Assembly (NCBI GenBank): GCA_016182965.1
Contig: JACPFM010000083.1
Location: forward strand, 62,001-126,000
DNA from: Deltaproteobacteria bacterium
GTDB taxonomy: Bacteria; Myxococcota_A; Polyangia; Polyangiales; JADJMO01
Reading direction: 5' to 3'
DNA length: 64,000 nt
In this document: piece after piece, positions 50,909 to 61,201 of the stretch
Position numbering within the stretch: position 1 is the first letter of the stretch
Layout: every line of letters starts with the position of its first letter
Made by a program: the position numbers and the translations under genes
The notes under the pieces: generated by a model
Databases searched by the model: none
What the model saw: the letters and a program-made list of their open reading frames with translations, nothing else
Told to the model about the DNA's origin: nothing

Positions 50909-53065
50909 TCACGCCGCGCGCTCGCGCAGGTACCGCGCGAGGGCGTCCTCCAGCTCGGGCAGCGACGCGCCGCGCGCGCTGCCGAGCGCGCTGTAGAGCG
51001 GCCGCGCCGCCCGGAGCCCGAGCTGCGCGGTCGGCACGGCGACCAGCGCGCGCGTCGAGACGTCGGCGAGCTGCGCGGCGCGCGCGGCGAGCTTCGCCCA
51101 GGTGGTCTCGCCGGCGTTGGCGAGGTGGAAGGTCCCGTGCGCGCCGTCGATCAGCAGATCGAGCGAGGCGTGCACGAGATCGGGCACGTAGGTCGGCGAG
51201 ACGACCGCGTCGGCGGCGGCGCGGAACGACTCGCCGGCGGCGAGCGCCCGCAGGGCGATCGTCACGAAGTTCGCCTGGTCGTCGGGCCCGAAGAACGCGC
51301 TGGTGCGGATGATCAGCGCGCGGGAGCAGATCTCGGACACGCGCCGCTCGGCCTCGACCTTGCTCCGGCCGTACACCGAGAGCGGGCGGACTCCGTCGCT
51401 CTCGCGGTACGGCCGCCGCTGCGCGCCGTCGAACACGAGATCGGTGGAGTACGTGAGCAGCGGGAGGTCCCGCGCGCAGCACTCCTCGGCGAGGAGCGCC
51501 GCCGCCTCGGCGTTGACGCGGAAGCAGCGGCCCGGCTCGTGCTCCGCGTCGTCGACGCGCACGTAACCGGCCGCGTTCACCACCGCCCACGGCCGTAGCT
51601 CGTCGAGCGCGCGCGCGAGGGCGGCGCGGTCGGTGACGTCGAGCTCGCCGCGCTTGCGGCCCACCGCGTGCAGCCCGCGCAGCTCGCAGGCCGCGACGAA
51701 CCCGCGGCCGAGCGTGCCGCCCGCGCCGACGATCAGGATCGGTCGCCCGCGCGGCGAGGCGCTCATCGGTCCGTCGATCTCGCCGCCGTCGCGCGGGAAC
51801 TGAAGGCGCTCCGGGCGCCGCCACCACGGGACGCCGACGACCGCGGGGTGCGCGATCTCCCCCTTCGTCGCGAGATCGCGCGTCGCCCAGGCGATCGCGG
51901 TCGGGCGCGGGGTGCCGCCGCGCACGTCGAACGCGCCCGGCTCGTAGCGACCGGCGCGAGTGACCAGCGTGTCCCAGCCGAAGGCGCCGAACAGCGACCA
52001 GACCGTGATCGCGCGCACGTCGGCGCCCTCGTCGGCCGCCTCGTGCGCACCCTTCCAGGCCTCGTCCATCCACCGCAGCTGCTCGTCGCGCGTGCAGCCG
52101 AGGTGCAGCTCGGTGATGGCGACGGGCAGTCGGTAGCGCTCCCACGCCTCGAGCAGCGATCGGCGGTGGCCGACCACGCCGTCGGGCAGCACGCGCACCG
52201 CCTCGACGTCGGCGTAGGCCTCGCGCCCGTTGCCGCCGTGGAGGTGCGGCGGGTAGCGATCGACGCGCTCGTCGAGGAGGCGATCGCTGGTCATGTAGTA
52301 GTTGAGGCCGACCACGTCCGGCGCGCACGGCCGCTCGCTCATCGCGCGGAGGGCGCGCTCCTCGACGCCGGCGTTCAGCATCCGCTGGAAGAACCAGTGC
52401 CCGGGCACCACGCGGCCCGTCAGCAGATCGAGGCTCAGCCAGCGTCGCTCGTTCTCGTACTCCGCCTGGTAGCGCAGGTGATCGGTGGAGAAGACGTGCG
52501 CCACGTCCTCGGTCTGGATCAGCTCCGCGTCGGGGATGACCGCGCGGATCTGCTCCATCGCGCGCGCGATCGCGAGGCACTCGGTCAGCGTCGCGCGGAA
52601 GAAGGTGCCCTCGTCGCGCTGGTGCGGGTACCAGTGGCCGTAGAGCGTCGAGAAGCGCGCGGTGGTGAGCGGCTCGTTCACCGGCGTCCACCGCTTCACC
52701 CACGGGTAGCGCTCGGCGACGGCGCGCGCGAAGGCCGAGAGACCGTCGACGAAGCTCTCGTCGACGATGCTGGTGTGCCGCGGGCCGCTCCCGTGGTGCA
52801 CCAGCGTGACGATGGGGTCGACGCCGAGCTGACGCAGCCGGCCGAGGCGCTCGTCGGCGAAGTGGAAGTCGGCGCGGTCGGCCCCGTCCGGCGCGGTGAT
52901 CTCCCAGATGACCGGGTAGCGCAACGCGGCGATGCCGAGCGAGGCGAGCCGATCGAGATCGTCGAGGCGACCGCGATGACCCGACAGCTCGAGCTGATCG
53001 AGGTACACGTCGCCCACGCGGTTGACCGTGCACTCGACGCCGCCCCAGACCTCGATTCGTCGCAT
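50909..53065 (-). CDS. Fusion of GH1-type glycosidase and RmlD-type sugar-nucleotide reductase
   Basis: 718 residues from ATG 53065; the frame opens upstream to 53197 without a better start. Residues 1 to ~420 are a GH1-like barrel: TPVNEPLT holds the acid/base Glu, and AITELHLG probably holds the nucleophile Glu in place of the usual ITENG. Residues 443-718 are an SDR of the dTDP-4-dehydrorhamnose reductase type: ILIVGAGGTLGRGF binds NAD(P), and S/T of TYSTDLVFDG and YGRSK complete the triad. Whether both halves are active is unknown, as the substrate pocket residues are changed from classical GH1. This fusion is seen in several phyla next to UDP-galactopyranose mutase and GT genes. Confidence 0.85.
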   Translation of the reverse strand: MRRIEVWGGVECTVNRVGDVYLDQLELSGHRGRLDDLDRLASLGIAALRYPVIWEITAPDGADRADFHFADERLGRLRQLGVDPIVTLVHHGSGPRHTSIVDESFVDGLSAFARAVAERYPWVKRWTPVNEPLTTARFSTLYGHWYPHQRDEGTFFRATLTECLAIARAMEQIRAVIPDAELIQTEDVAHVFSTDHLRYQAEYENERRWLSLDLLTGRVVPGHWFFQRMLNAGVEERALRAMSERPCAPDVVGLNYYMTSDRLLDERVDRYPPHLHGGNGREAYADVEAVRVLPDGVVGHRRSLLEAWERYRLPVAITELHLGCTRDEQLRWMDEAWKGAHEAADEGADVRAITVWSLFGAFGWDTLVTRAGRYEPGAFDVRGGTPRPTAIAWATRDLATKGEIAHPAVVGVPWWRRPERLQFPRDGGEIDGPMSASPRGRPILIVGAGGTLGRGFVAACELRGLHAVGRKRGELDVTDRAALARALDELRPWAVVNAAGYVRVDDAEHEPGRCFRVNAEAAALLAEECCARDLPLLTYSTDLVFDGAQRRPYRESDGVRPLSVYGRSKVEAERRVSEICSRALIIRTSAFFGPDDQANFVTIALRALAAGESFRAAADAVVSPTYVPDLVHASLDLLIDGAHGTFHLANAGETTWAKLAARAAQLADVSTRALVAVPTAQLGLRAARPLYSALGSARGASLPELEDALARYLRERAA

Positions 53066-53096
53066 TTCCGGCTCGCTCCCTTCTCGGCTCGGCCGA

Positions 53097-54157
53097 TCAC
53101 TCGGACGGCACGAGCAGACGCCCGGGCCTCCCCGTCTTTCGCCTGTACTGCTCGACCACGCGCTCTCCGGCGGCGCGCGCCTCTCCGACCCTCGCAAGCG
53201 CGACGATCGCGCCGCCGAAGCCGCCGCCGGTCAGCCGCGCACCGAGGATCGCCGGGTCGGCGGCGGCGAGCTCCACCAGCGCGTCGACGTCGGGCGTGGA
53301 GACCGCGAAGTCGTCGCGCATCGAGGCGTGGGAGGCGAGAAACAGCTGCCCCAGCCGCGCGACGTCGCCGCGGCGCATCGCCGCGACGCCCTCGTGCACC
53401 CGCGCGTTCTCCGACAGGACGTGTCGCGCGCGAGCGCGGAGCGGATCGGGCAGCGCGTCGAGGGCGGCCGGGTCCGCGACGTCGCGCAGCGCGCGCACCG
53501 AGAGCAGCTCCGCCGCGCGCGTGCACTCGGCGCGGCGCACCCGGTAGTCGCCGGTCGCGTGATCGTGCGCGATGCCGGAGTCGACGATCACGAGCTCGAC
53601 GCTCTCGGGGAGCGCGACCTTCTCGAGCGCGAGCGAGCGGGTGTCGACGAACAGCGCGTGCCGCTCGTCGGCGAGGCTGCACGCGATGGGGTCGAGCAGC
53701 CCGACCGGCGCGCCGACGAAGCCGGTCTCCGCGCGGTGCGCGAGCTTCGCGATCGCGAGATCGTCGAGGTCGATCTCGAACGCGGCGCGGATCGCGCGCG
53801 CGACCGCCACCATCAGCGCCGCGCTCGACGACAGCCCGCCGCCGATCGGCACCTCGGAGGTGATCGAGAGATCGAAGCCGGCCAGCGCGTGCCCGTCCTC
53901 GGCGAACATGGCGGTGACGCCCTGCACGTAGTCGACGAACGCGCCCTGCCGCCGCTCGCCGCCGAGCTGATAGCTCCGCTCCTCGTCGTTCATCTGCGCG
54001 CTGTGGACGCTCACCCACCGGTCGTCGCGCAGGACGAGCGTCACCCGCGTGCGCTGCGGGATGGCCATCGGCAGCACGAACCCGTCGTTGTAGTCGGTGT
54101 GCTCGCCGAGGAGGTTCACGCGCCCCGGCGCGTCGGCGACGACCTCGCGCGGGACGG

Positions 54158-54161
<4 letters not shown>
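53097..54161 (-). CDS. galK: Galactokinase
   Basis: 354 residues from GTG 54161 (GTGA overlap with the galT stop). GHMP kinase: the galactokinase signature GRVNLLGEHTDYNDGF (13-28), the ATP loop PIGGGLSSSAAL (105-116), and the C-terminal GARLTGGGFGGA motif are intact. Phosphorylates alpha-D-galactose at C1, using ATP. Cytoplasmic. galT precedes and galK follows with no gap, so the two Leloir genes are coupled; size is normal for the family. Confidence 0.93.
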
Positions 54162-55254
<1,093 letters not shown>

Positions 55255-55258
<4 letters not shown>

Positions 55259-57132
55259 GGCGCCGCCTCCCGCTCGCCGCGCGCCGCCGGATCGAGGTCG
55301 ATCACCACGCGCGCGCCGCGCGTCGCCGCGCACATCTCGTCGAGCGGGAACTTCGGCGTGCGGTCGGCGTAGAGGAGGCCGTTCGCCTCCTGCCAGGTGT
55401 CGGCGAACTGCGTATAGCAGAACCCCGCGAGCAGCTCGACGCCGTTGACCGCGTCGAGCAGCGCGCGGTAGCGACGCGCGAGCTCCCGCGTGTTCGGCGC
55501 GGCGGTGTAGCCCCACGTGCCCGGCCGGGCGAGGGCGATGCCGCCGAACTCCGAGAGGATGATCGGGTGCTCGCTCGCGCCGTTGCCCTTCAGCATCAGC
55601 GCGCGCCCGCCCGGTCGCTCGCGCTTCAGGAGGCGCGGGAGCACCTCGTGCGTCTCGTAGCGGCGCCGGATGCGCGCCGGATCGTCGTCGTAGTCGTGGA
55701 TGCCGATCAGATCGGTGGCGACCGACTCCCAGCCGTCGTTGCCGACCACCGGGCGCGACGGGTCCATCGTCTTGGTGAGGTGGTAGAGCGTCTCGACGTA
55801 GTGCCGCTCCGCCGCGTTCTCCGGCAGGTTCGGCACGCCCCACGACTCGTTGAACGGGACCCACGCGATGATGCAGGGGTGACTCGCGTCGCGCTCGATC
55901 ACCTCGATCCACTCGCGCGTGAGCCGCGCGACCGAGGTGCGGGTGAAGCGGTAGGCGCTCGGCATCTCCTCCCACACCAGCAGCCCGAGCCGATCGGCCC
56001 AGTAGAGGTAGCGCGGGTCCTCGATCTTCTGGTGCTTGCGGGCGGCGTTGAAGCCCATCGCCTTGGTGAGCTCGACGTCGCGGCGGAGCGCGTCGTCGCT
56101 CGGGGCGGTGAGCCCGGTGTCCGGCCAGTAGCCCTGATCGAGCACCATGCGCAGCGGGTACGGCCGCCCGTTGAGCAGGAAGCGTCCACCGTCGACCGCG
56201 ATCGATCGGATGGCCGTGTAGCTGCGCACGCGATCGAGCACCGCGCCTTCGTCGCTGACGAGCTCGAGGAAGGCGTCGATCAGCTTGGGCGACGAGGGGT
56301 GCCACAGGAGCTCGTTGCGGAAGTCGTCGATGCCCGGGTCCGAGAGCACGATGGCGCGGTGCACCTCGGACGCGACGACGGTGTAGCTGTCGTCGACCAG
56401 GACGAGATCGTCGCTCTGCAACGTCACCCGCAGGCGAAGGGGGCCCGGGTGCGCGCCGGCGATGCGGACGTCGACGCCGATCTCCCACCGCTCGAGGTTG
56501 CAGCTCCAGCGCAGCTGCTCGATGCGCACCGGCGAGACGCGCTCGAGCCACACCGACTGCCAGATCCCGGTCGTGCGCGGGTACCAGATGGAGTGCGGAT
56601 CGATCTGCCAGTCCTGCTTGCCGCGCGGCTTGGCGAGATCGCCGGGATCGTCGAACGCGCGTACGACGATCTCGTGCGCCTTCGCGCGCGCGGCGAGCAG
56701 GTCGGTGACGTCGGCGGAGAACGGCGTGTAGCCGCCCTCGTGGACCGCGGCGAGCCCGCCGTCGACCCACACCATGGCCTCGTGGTCGACCGCGCCGAGG
56801 TGCAGGATCAGCCGCTGCCCCGCCGGGAGCGCCGGCGCCTCGAACGCGCGCCGATACCAGCACGCCCGGTAGAGGCCGGTGTCTCCGATGCCGCTCCTCG
56901 CGGTCTCCGGCGAGAACGGCACCTCGATCGGCCGCCCCCACTGCACCTCGTCCGGCAGGCGAAGCGCCGCGTCGTGATCGATCGCGAAGTCCCACGCGCC
57001 GTCGAGCGAGGTCCAGTCGTCACGCTCGAGCATCGGGCGCGGATAGCCACGGCCCGACGCGCCGGCGGCGCGCGGCGGGGGCGGCGGAACGCCCGTCGCG
57101 CGTCCGAATTGGGTGAGGTGCTTGCGCGCCAT
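55255..57132 (-). CDS. GH2 family glycoside hydrolase (beta-galactosidase/beta-glucuronidase type)
   Basis: 625 residues. The sandwich, Ig-like and barrel domains occur in order; the acid/base is N428-E429 in VPFNESWG and the nucleophile E528 in PIILSEFGG. No signal peptide, so it hydrolyses imported sugar inside the cell. Missing the C-terminal domains of LacZ, it is a short GH2 (~600 residues), the size of glucuronidases and some beta-galactosidases. Neighbouring galK and galT make galactosides the more likely substrate. Ends in GTGA overlap with galT. Confidence 0.87.
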
Positions 57133-57138
57133 AAAGGC

Positions 57139-58335
57139 TCAGGCGGCGGCGCTCTTGCGACCGCGCTTGGGCGGCTGCAGCGCGTCGGCCGGACCGAGGT
57201 CGACGTCGGACACGCGCCGATCGATGTCGCTGATCTCGAGCGACGGCCGGCTCCTGGCGATCTGGTCGAAGGTGGCGAGCGCCTGCCCGACGACCTGGTC
57301 CATGTTGTAGTAGCGGTACGTCGCGAGGCGGCCGACGAAGCGCACGTGCGGCGTCTGATCGGCGAGCTCCTTGTACTTGCGATAGAGCTCGGCGTTCTCC
57401 GGGCGCGGCACCGGGTAGTACGGATCGCCGTCCGCCGTGGGGTACTCGTAGACGACGGTCGTCTTGTCGTGCACCTGGCCGGTCAGGTACTTGAACTCGG
57501 TGATGCGCGTGTAGTCGTGGTCGTTCGGGTAGTTCACCACCGCGCCCGGCTGGAACACCGGCACGTCGTGCGTCTCGAACCGGAAGTCGATCGACCGATA
57601 CGGCAGCTTGCCGAAGCGGTGATCGAAGAACGCGTCGACCGGCCCGGTGTAGATCATCTCCCGGTACTCGCCGGCGTCGATCTCGCGGTAGTCGGTCTTC
57701 AGGCGGACGGTGATGTTCGGGTGCGCGAGCATCCGCTCGAACATCCTGGTGAAGCCCTCGAGGGGCATCGCCTGGAACTCGTCGGTGAAGTACCGATCGT
57801 CGCGGTTGGTGCGGGCGGGCACGCGCGCGGCGACCGAGGCGTCGAGCTCCGACGGGTCGAGCCCCCACATCTTCCGCGTGTAGCCGCGGAAGAACTTCTC
57901 GTAGAGCTCGCGGCCGATCTTCGAGACGACCGCGTCCTCCGAGGTCTTGGGGTGCGCGATCGGCTCGGCGCGATCGCGGAACAGCGCCTCGACCTCCTCC
58001 TCGTTCAGGTCGGTCCCGTAGAGGACGTTCACGGTGTCGACGTTGATGGGGAACGGCACGAGCTTGCCGTCGACCGACGCGATCACGCGGTGCTCGTACG
58101 GGCGCCACGCGGTGAACTGCGAGAGGTACTGGAAGATGCGCGCGCTGCCGGTGTGGAAGATGTGCGGGCCGTACTCGTGGATGAGGATCCCGGCCTCGTC
58201 GAGGCGGTCGTAGGCGTTGCCGCCGATGTGCGGCCGCTTGTCGATGATCAGGACCTTCTTGCCGAGCTGCGACGCGAGACGCTCGGCGACGACCGCGCCG
58301 GCGAAGCCGGCTCCCACCACTAGATGGTCGAACAC
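57139..58335 (-). CDS. glf: UDP-galactopyranose mutase
   Basis: 398 residues from GTG 58335. Starts with the FAD Rossmann motif VVGAGFAGAVVAERLA (6-21); family blocks IIDKRPHIGGNAYDR, YGPHIFHT and FFRGYTRKMWGLDP are present. Interconverts UDP-galactopyranose and UDP-galactofuranose, the donor for galactofuranosyl groups of surface glycans. Uses reduced FAD. Directly after the GH2 start and overlapped by the glycosyltransferase gene by 16 bp, so transcribed together. Confidence 0.93.
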   Translation of the reverse strand: MFDHLVVGAGFAGAVVAERLASQLGKKVLIIDKRPHIGGNAYDRLDEAGILIHEYGPHIFHTGSARIFQYLSQFTAWRPYEHRVIASVDGKLVPFPINVDTVNVLYGTDLNEEEVEALFRDRAEPIAHPKTSEDAVVSKIGRELYEKFFRGYTRKMWGLDPSELDASVAARVPARTNRDDRYFTDEFQAMPLEGFTRMFERMLAHPNITVRLKTDYREIDAGEYREMIYTGPVDAFFDHRFGKLPYRSIDFRFETHDVPVFQPGAVVNYPNDHDYTRITEFKYLTGQVHDKTTVVYEYPTADGDPYYPVPRPENAELYRKYKELADQTPHVRFVGRLATYRYYNMDQVVGQALATFDQIARSRPSLEISDIDRRVSDVDLGPADALQPPKRGRKSAAA

Positions 58336-59477
58336 GCGGCCTCCCTCGGGTGGTTCGGGTGATCGTGGCGGCCGCGTCGGCGCTCGCAGACCTCGTCGAT
58401 GAGCGCGGCCATGCGGGCGTGGGTGCGGTCCCACGAGGTCTGCGACAGCACCGCGTCGGCGCGCGCGATCCGCTCGCCCGCGTCCTCCGAGAGCGCCGCG
58501 GCGCAGGCGGCCACGAACTCGTCGGGCGTGCCGGCGATGCGCACGACGGCGTGCTCGCCGTAGGGGCGGACCACGTCGCGGATCGGCGTGGAGACCACCG
58601 GCTTGCCGCCGGCGAGGAACTCGAGCGTCTTGGTCGGGCTGATGTACTTCGTCGCGTCGTTGAGCGCGAAGGGCATGATCGCGACGTCCCAGCCGGACAG
58701 GTAGGCCGGCAGCTCGGCGTACCCGCGCTGCCCGATCCAGCGGATGTTCGCGCGCCGCGGGAGCGACCTCGGATCGATCTTCGCGACCGGTCCGACGACG
58801 ACGAGGTTCCAGTCCGGGCGGGCGTCGGCGACGGCGGCGACCAGCTCGGTGTCGAAGCGCTCGTCGACCACGCCGTAGAACCCGAGGCGAGGGTGCCCGA
58901 GCGAGGCCTGATCCACCGGATCGCGTCGGTGGCCGCGCGCGGCCGCGAAGTGCTCGGCGTCGACGCTGCTCGGGAACGCGTGCACCGAGTGGTGGCGATC
59001 GCGCTTGGCCTCGTAGAGCGAGTGACCGCCGGTGAACACGAGGTCGGCGTGCGCGAGCAGCTCGCGCTCGAGGTCGACCAGCTCCTTCGGCGCGAACGCG
59101 AAGTGCGACAGCTCGTCCATGCAGTCCCAGATCACCGCGCTCGCCGCGAGGTGCCGCGCGAACGGCATCGCCATCGGCGTGTAGAACCACGCGATCGGCT
59201 GATGGACCCTGCGCTCGCCGAGGAGCTCGTCGAGGAGGCGACGCTGCTCTGCGATGTTCTCGGCGTGCGAGTGGTGATGCGGCAGCAAGGGCACCGCGAC
59301 GAACACGTTCGGCGCCGGCTCGGTCACCTTCATGCGCGGCGGGCCGTCGTGGAAGATCGGCTCCTCCACGAAGAACACGCGGCGGCTGCGCGCGAAGCGG
59401 GTCATCAGGTGCTGCGGGCGCTGCAGGACGAAGCCCCAGCGCAGGTGCGAGAGCACGACGAAATCCGGCAAGTGCAT
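58320..59477 (-). CDS. Glycosyltransferase family 1-like protein (GT-B)
   Basis: 385 residues from ATG 59477 with a strong GGAAGGA ribosome-binding site; the longer frame upstream is low-complexity. GT-B fold with N-terminal SHLRWGFVLQRPQHLMTRFA and C-terminal donor-site block YISPTKTLEFLAGGKPVVST. Such proteins are often found with glf and may use UDP-galactofuranose or another nucleotide sugar. First gene of the carbohydrate locus; its promoter should lie in 59478-59704. Confidence 0.87.
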   Translation of the reverse strand: MHLPDFVVLSHLRWGFVLQRPQHLMTRFARSRRVFFVEEPIFHDGPPRMKVTEPAPNVFVAVPLLPHHHSHAENIAEQRRLLDELLGERRVHQPIAWFYTPMAMPFARHLAASAVIWDCMDELSHFAFAPKELVDLERELLAHADLVFTGGHSLYEAKRDRHHSVHAFPSSVDAEHFAAARGHRRDPVDQASLGHPRLGFYGVVDERFDTELVAAVADARPDWNLVVVGPVAKIDPRSLPRRANIRWIGQRGYAELPAYLSGWDVAIMPFALNDATKYISPTKTLEFLAGGKPVVSTPIRDVVRPYGEHAVVRIAGTPDEFVAACAAALSEDAGERIARADAVLSQTSWDRTHARMAALIDEVCERRRGRHDHPNHPREAACSTI

Positions 59478-59704
59478 GTCGGTCCTTCCGAGGGTGATCG
59501 GGTGAGTGGTGGCACGTGCACGGGTCCGGCAGACCCCGTGGGGCCAGGAGCACGCGACATGCCGCCATGACGCGGCTCGCGCGGCCGATTCGGCGTGCAA
59601 ACGAGGCCACGCTGCGGCTGCGCCGGCGACGGATCGCGCAGCGCGGCATGACCCGCGCGTGGATGGCTGCCGCTCCTTCCGCCGAGCGCGACGACGGTCC
59701 AGCG
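59478..59704 (-). promoter_or_regulatory. Region between the glycosyltransferase start and MBL gene
   Basis: 227 bp before the first gene of the carbohydrate locus. It must hold that locus's main promoter. I see a strong ribosome-binding site just before the ATG and the palindrome gcacgtgc (59513-59520), but no promoter motif I would defend. Confidence 0.35.
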
Positions 59705-60640
59705 CTACCGCTTCTTCGCCGCGAAGACGATGCCCTGCGCGTTGAGCTCGATGTCGGTCGCGAGCAGCTTCCAGTCGGCGTCGGTCAGCACGAGACCGCG
59801 CGCCGCGGTGTCGTCGGCGATCGCGCGCCTCAGCTCGGCCGCGACGTCGACCTCCTCGCCCGCCGCGACGCGGCGCAGGAGCGCCTCGGAGCGATCGATC
59901 CAGCCGCGCAGCTGCGCCGCGACCTCGTCGAGATCGCGGATCTCGTCGAAGTGCGTGAGGCACGCGGCGCCGCGGCCGAGCGAGAGGATCTTGTCGACGC
60001 TCTTCCTCGCCTCGTCGGGGTCGAAGTCGGTCGGGCTGGTGGTGGCGATGGCGAACCGCACGACTGGCAGACGCGCGCCGTGCACGCGTACGCGCTGCAG
60101 CGCCGGATAGACGAGGCCGAACGTGTCGCCGGTGTAAACGGTGTCGATCGCCGGATCGTCGACGATGAAGTGGTGCTTGGCGTGACCCGCGGTGTGGTGC
60201 ACCCGCAACGTCGCGTCGCCGAGCGCGAAGGTCTCCCCGTCGTCGAGCGCGCGCACCCGATCGGCCGGGATCGGGTCGATCGTGCCGTAGAGCTCGGCGA
60301 AGCGCGCGGCGCCGTACACGCTCGTCGCGCTCGCCACGAGCCGGCTCGGATCGACGAGGTGGCGCGCGGCGCGCGGGTGCGCGAGCAGGGTCGCGTTCGG
60401 GCAGCGCGCGATCACCGCCGACGCGCCGGCGGCGTGGTCGAGGTGCGCGTGCGTGACGACGACCCAGCGCACCTGCTCGGGACGCAGCCCCTGCTCGTCG
60501 AGCGCGCGCATCAGGCGCGGCACCGCGTGGGCGGTGTGCGTCTCGATGAAGGCCGCCTCGTCGCCGGCGACGCGCAGGTACGCGGCGGTGAACTGCGGGA
60601 GCACGTCGCAGTCGACGGTGAAGCGCGCGTGGTTCGTCAT
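59705..60640 (-). CDS. MBL-fold metallo-hydrolase
   Basis: 311 residues from ATG 60640. The dinuclear metal site is H64-A-H66-L-D68-H69 (VVTHAHLDHAAG), then HTAGHAKHH and VYTGDTFG, as in glyoxalase II-like and lactonase-type hydrolases. Substrate unknown: thioesters, lactones or phosphodiesters are all possible. Cytoplasmic (no signal). Starts only 21-30 bp from the divergent small membrane gene. Confidence 0.9.
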   Translation of the reverse strand: MTNHARFTVDCDVLPQFTAAYLRVAGDEAAFIETHTAHAVPRLMRALDEQGLRPEQVRWVVVTHAHLDHAAGASAVIARCPNATLLAHPRAARHLVDPSRLVASATSVYGAARFAELYGTIDPIPADRVRALDDGETFALGDATLRVHHTAGHAKHHFIVDDPAIDTVYTGDTFGLVYPALQRVRVHGARLPVVRFAIATTSPTDFDPDEARKSVDKILSLGRGAACLTHFDEIRDLDEVAAQLRGWIDRSEALLRRVAAGEEVDVAAELRRAIADDTAARGLVLTDADWKLLATDIELNAQGIVFAAKKR

Positions 60641-60670
60641 GCGGCGCACTTTAGCGCTATCGTGCCGGCC

Positions 60671-61081
60671 GTGATCCACCCGAGCGGAGCAGAGGGAGCG
60701 CTGGCGATCGGCGCCGCGGCCGTGCTGACCTGGGTCGCCCTGTTCCCCGTCGCGCTCGCGGCGATCATCGGCTCGCTGGTCGCCGCGGTGCAGCTGCAGC
60801 GGCGCCTCGGGTCGACGATCAACCTGGTCCTGGCCGCGACGATCGGCGGGCTCTCCGCGGCGTGGGAGCTGTTCATGATCGTCGTCGGGTCGAGCGCGCT
60901 GAGGAGCTTCCGCGACGGCTCGACCTGGTTCGTGCTCGGTCCGGGCGCGCTGATGACGCTGGCCTCGGCGATCTGGCTCGGCCTCGCGGTGCGCGCGAGG
61001 GCGCGGCGGTCGCCGCTGGCTCCGCGAATCGACGACGACAGCGCGGTCTCTCAACCCGGTCGGGTCGATCCGGAGGCGTGA
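60671..61081 (+). CDS. Small three-span membrane protein
   Basis: 136 residues from GTG 60671; GTG 60662 three codons earlier is an alternative. Three hydrophobic segments (residues ~11-38, ~48-75, ~86-105; the first is ALAIGAAAVLTWVALFP) and a basic C-terminal tail with several Arg. No named family. Its start is unusually close to the divergent MBL gene. Confidence 0.65.
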   Translation: MIHPSGAEGALAIGAAAVLTWVALFPVALAAIIGSLVAAVQLQRRLGSTINLVLAATIGGLSAAWELFMIVVGSSALRSFRDGSTWFVLGPGALMTLASAIWLGLAVRARARRSPLAPRIDDDSAVSQPGRVDPEA

Positions 61082-61201
61082 GGGTTCCGCAATCACGCCG
61101 GGGCCGCTGCGCCTCGGGCGGCACGCGAGTTGCCTTGGGCCCGCGGGCGTTGCACCCTGGATGCCGAGCCGCGCAACCGGCGGCCCCTCGTGGTCGAACC
61201 C

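Noticed and set aside
55567..58323. 918-residue plus-strand ORF across GH2 and glf
   Set aside because: Shadow of two genes with clear catalytic motifs.
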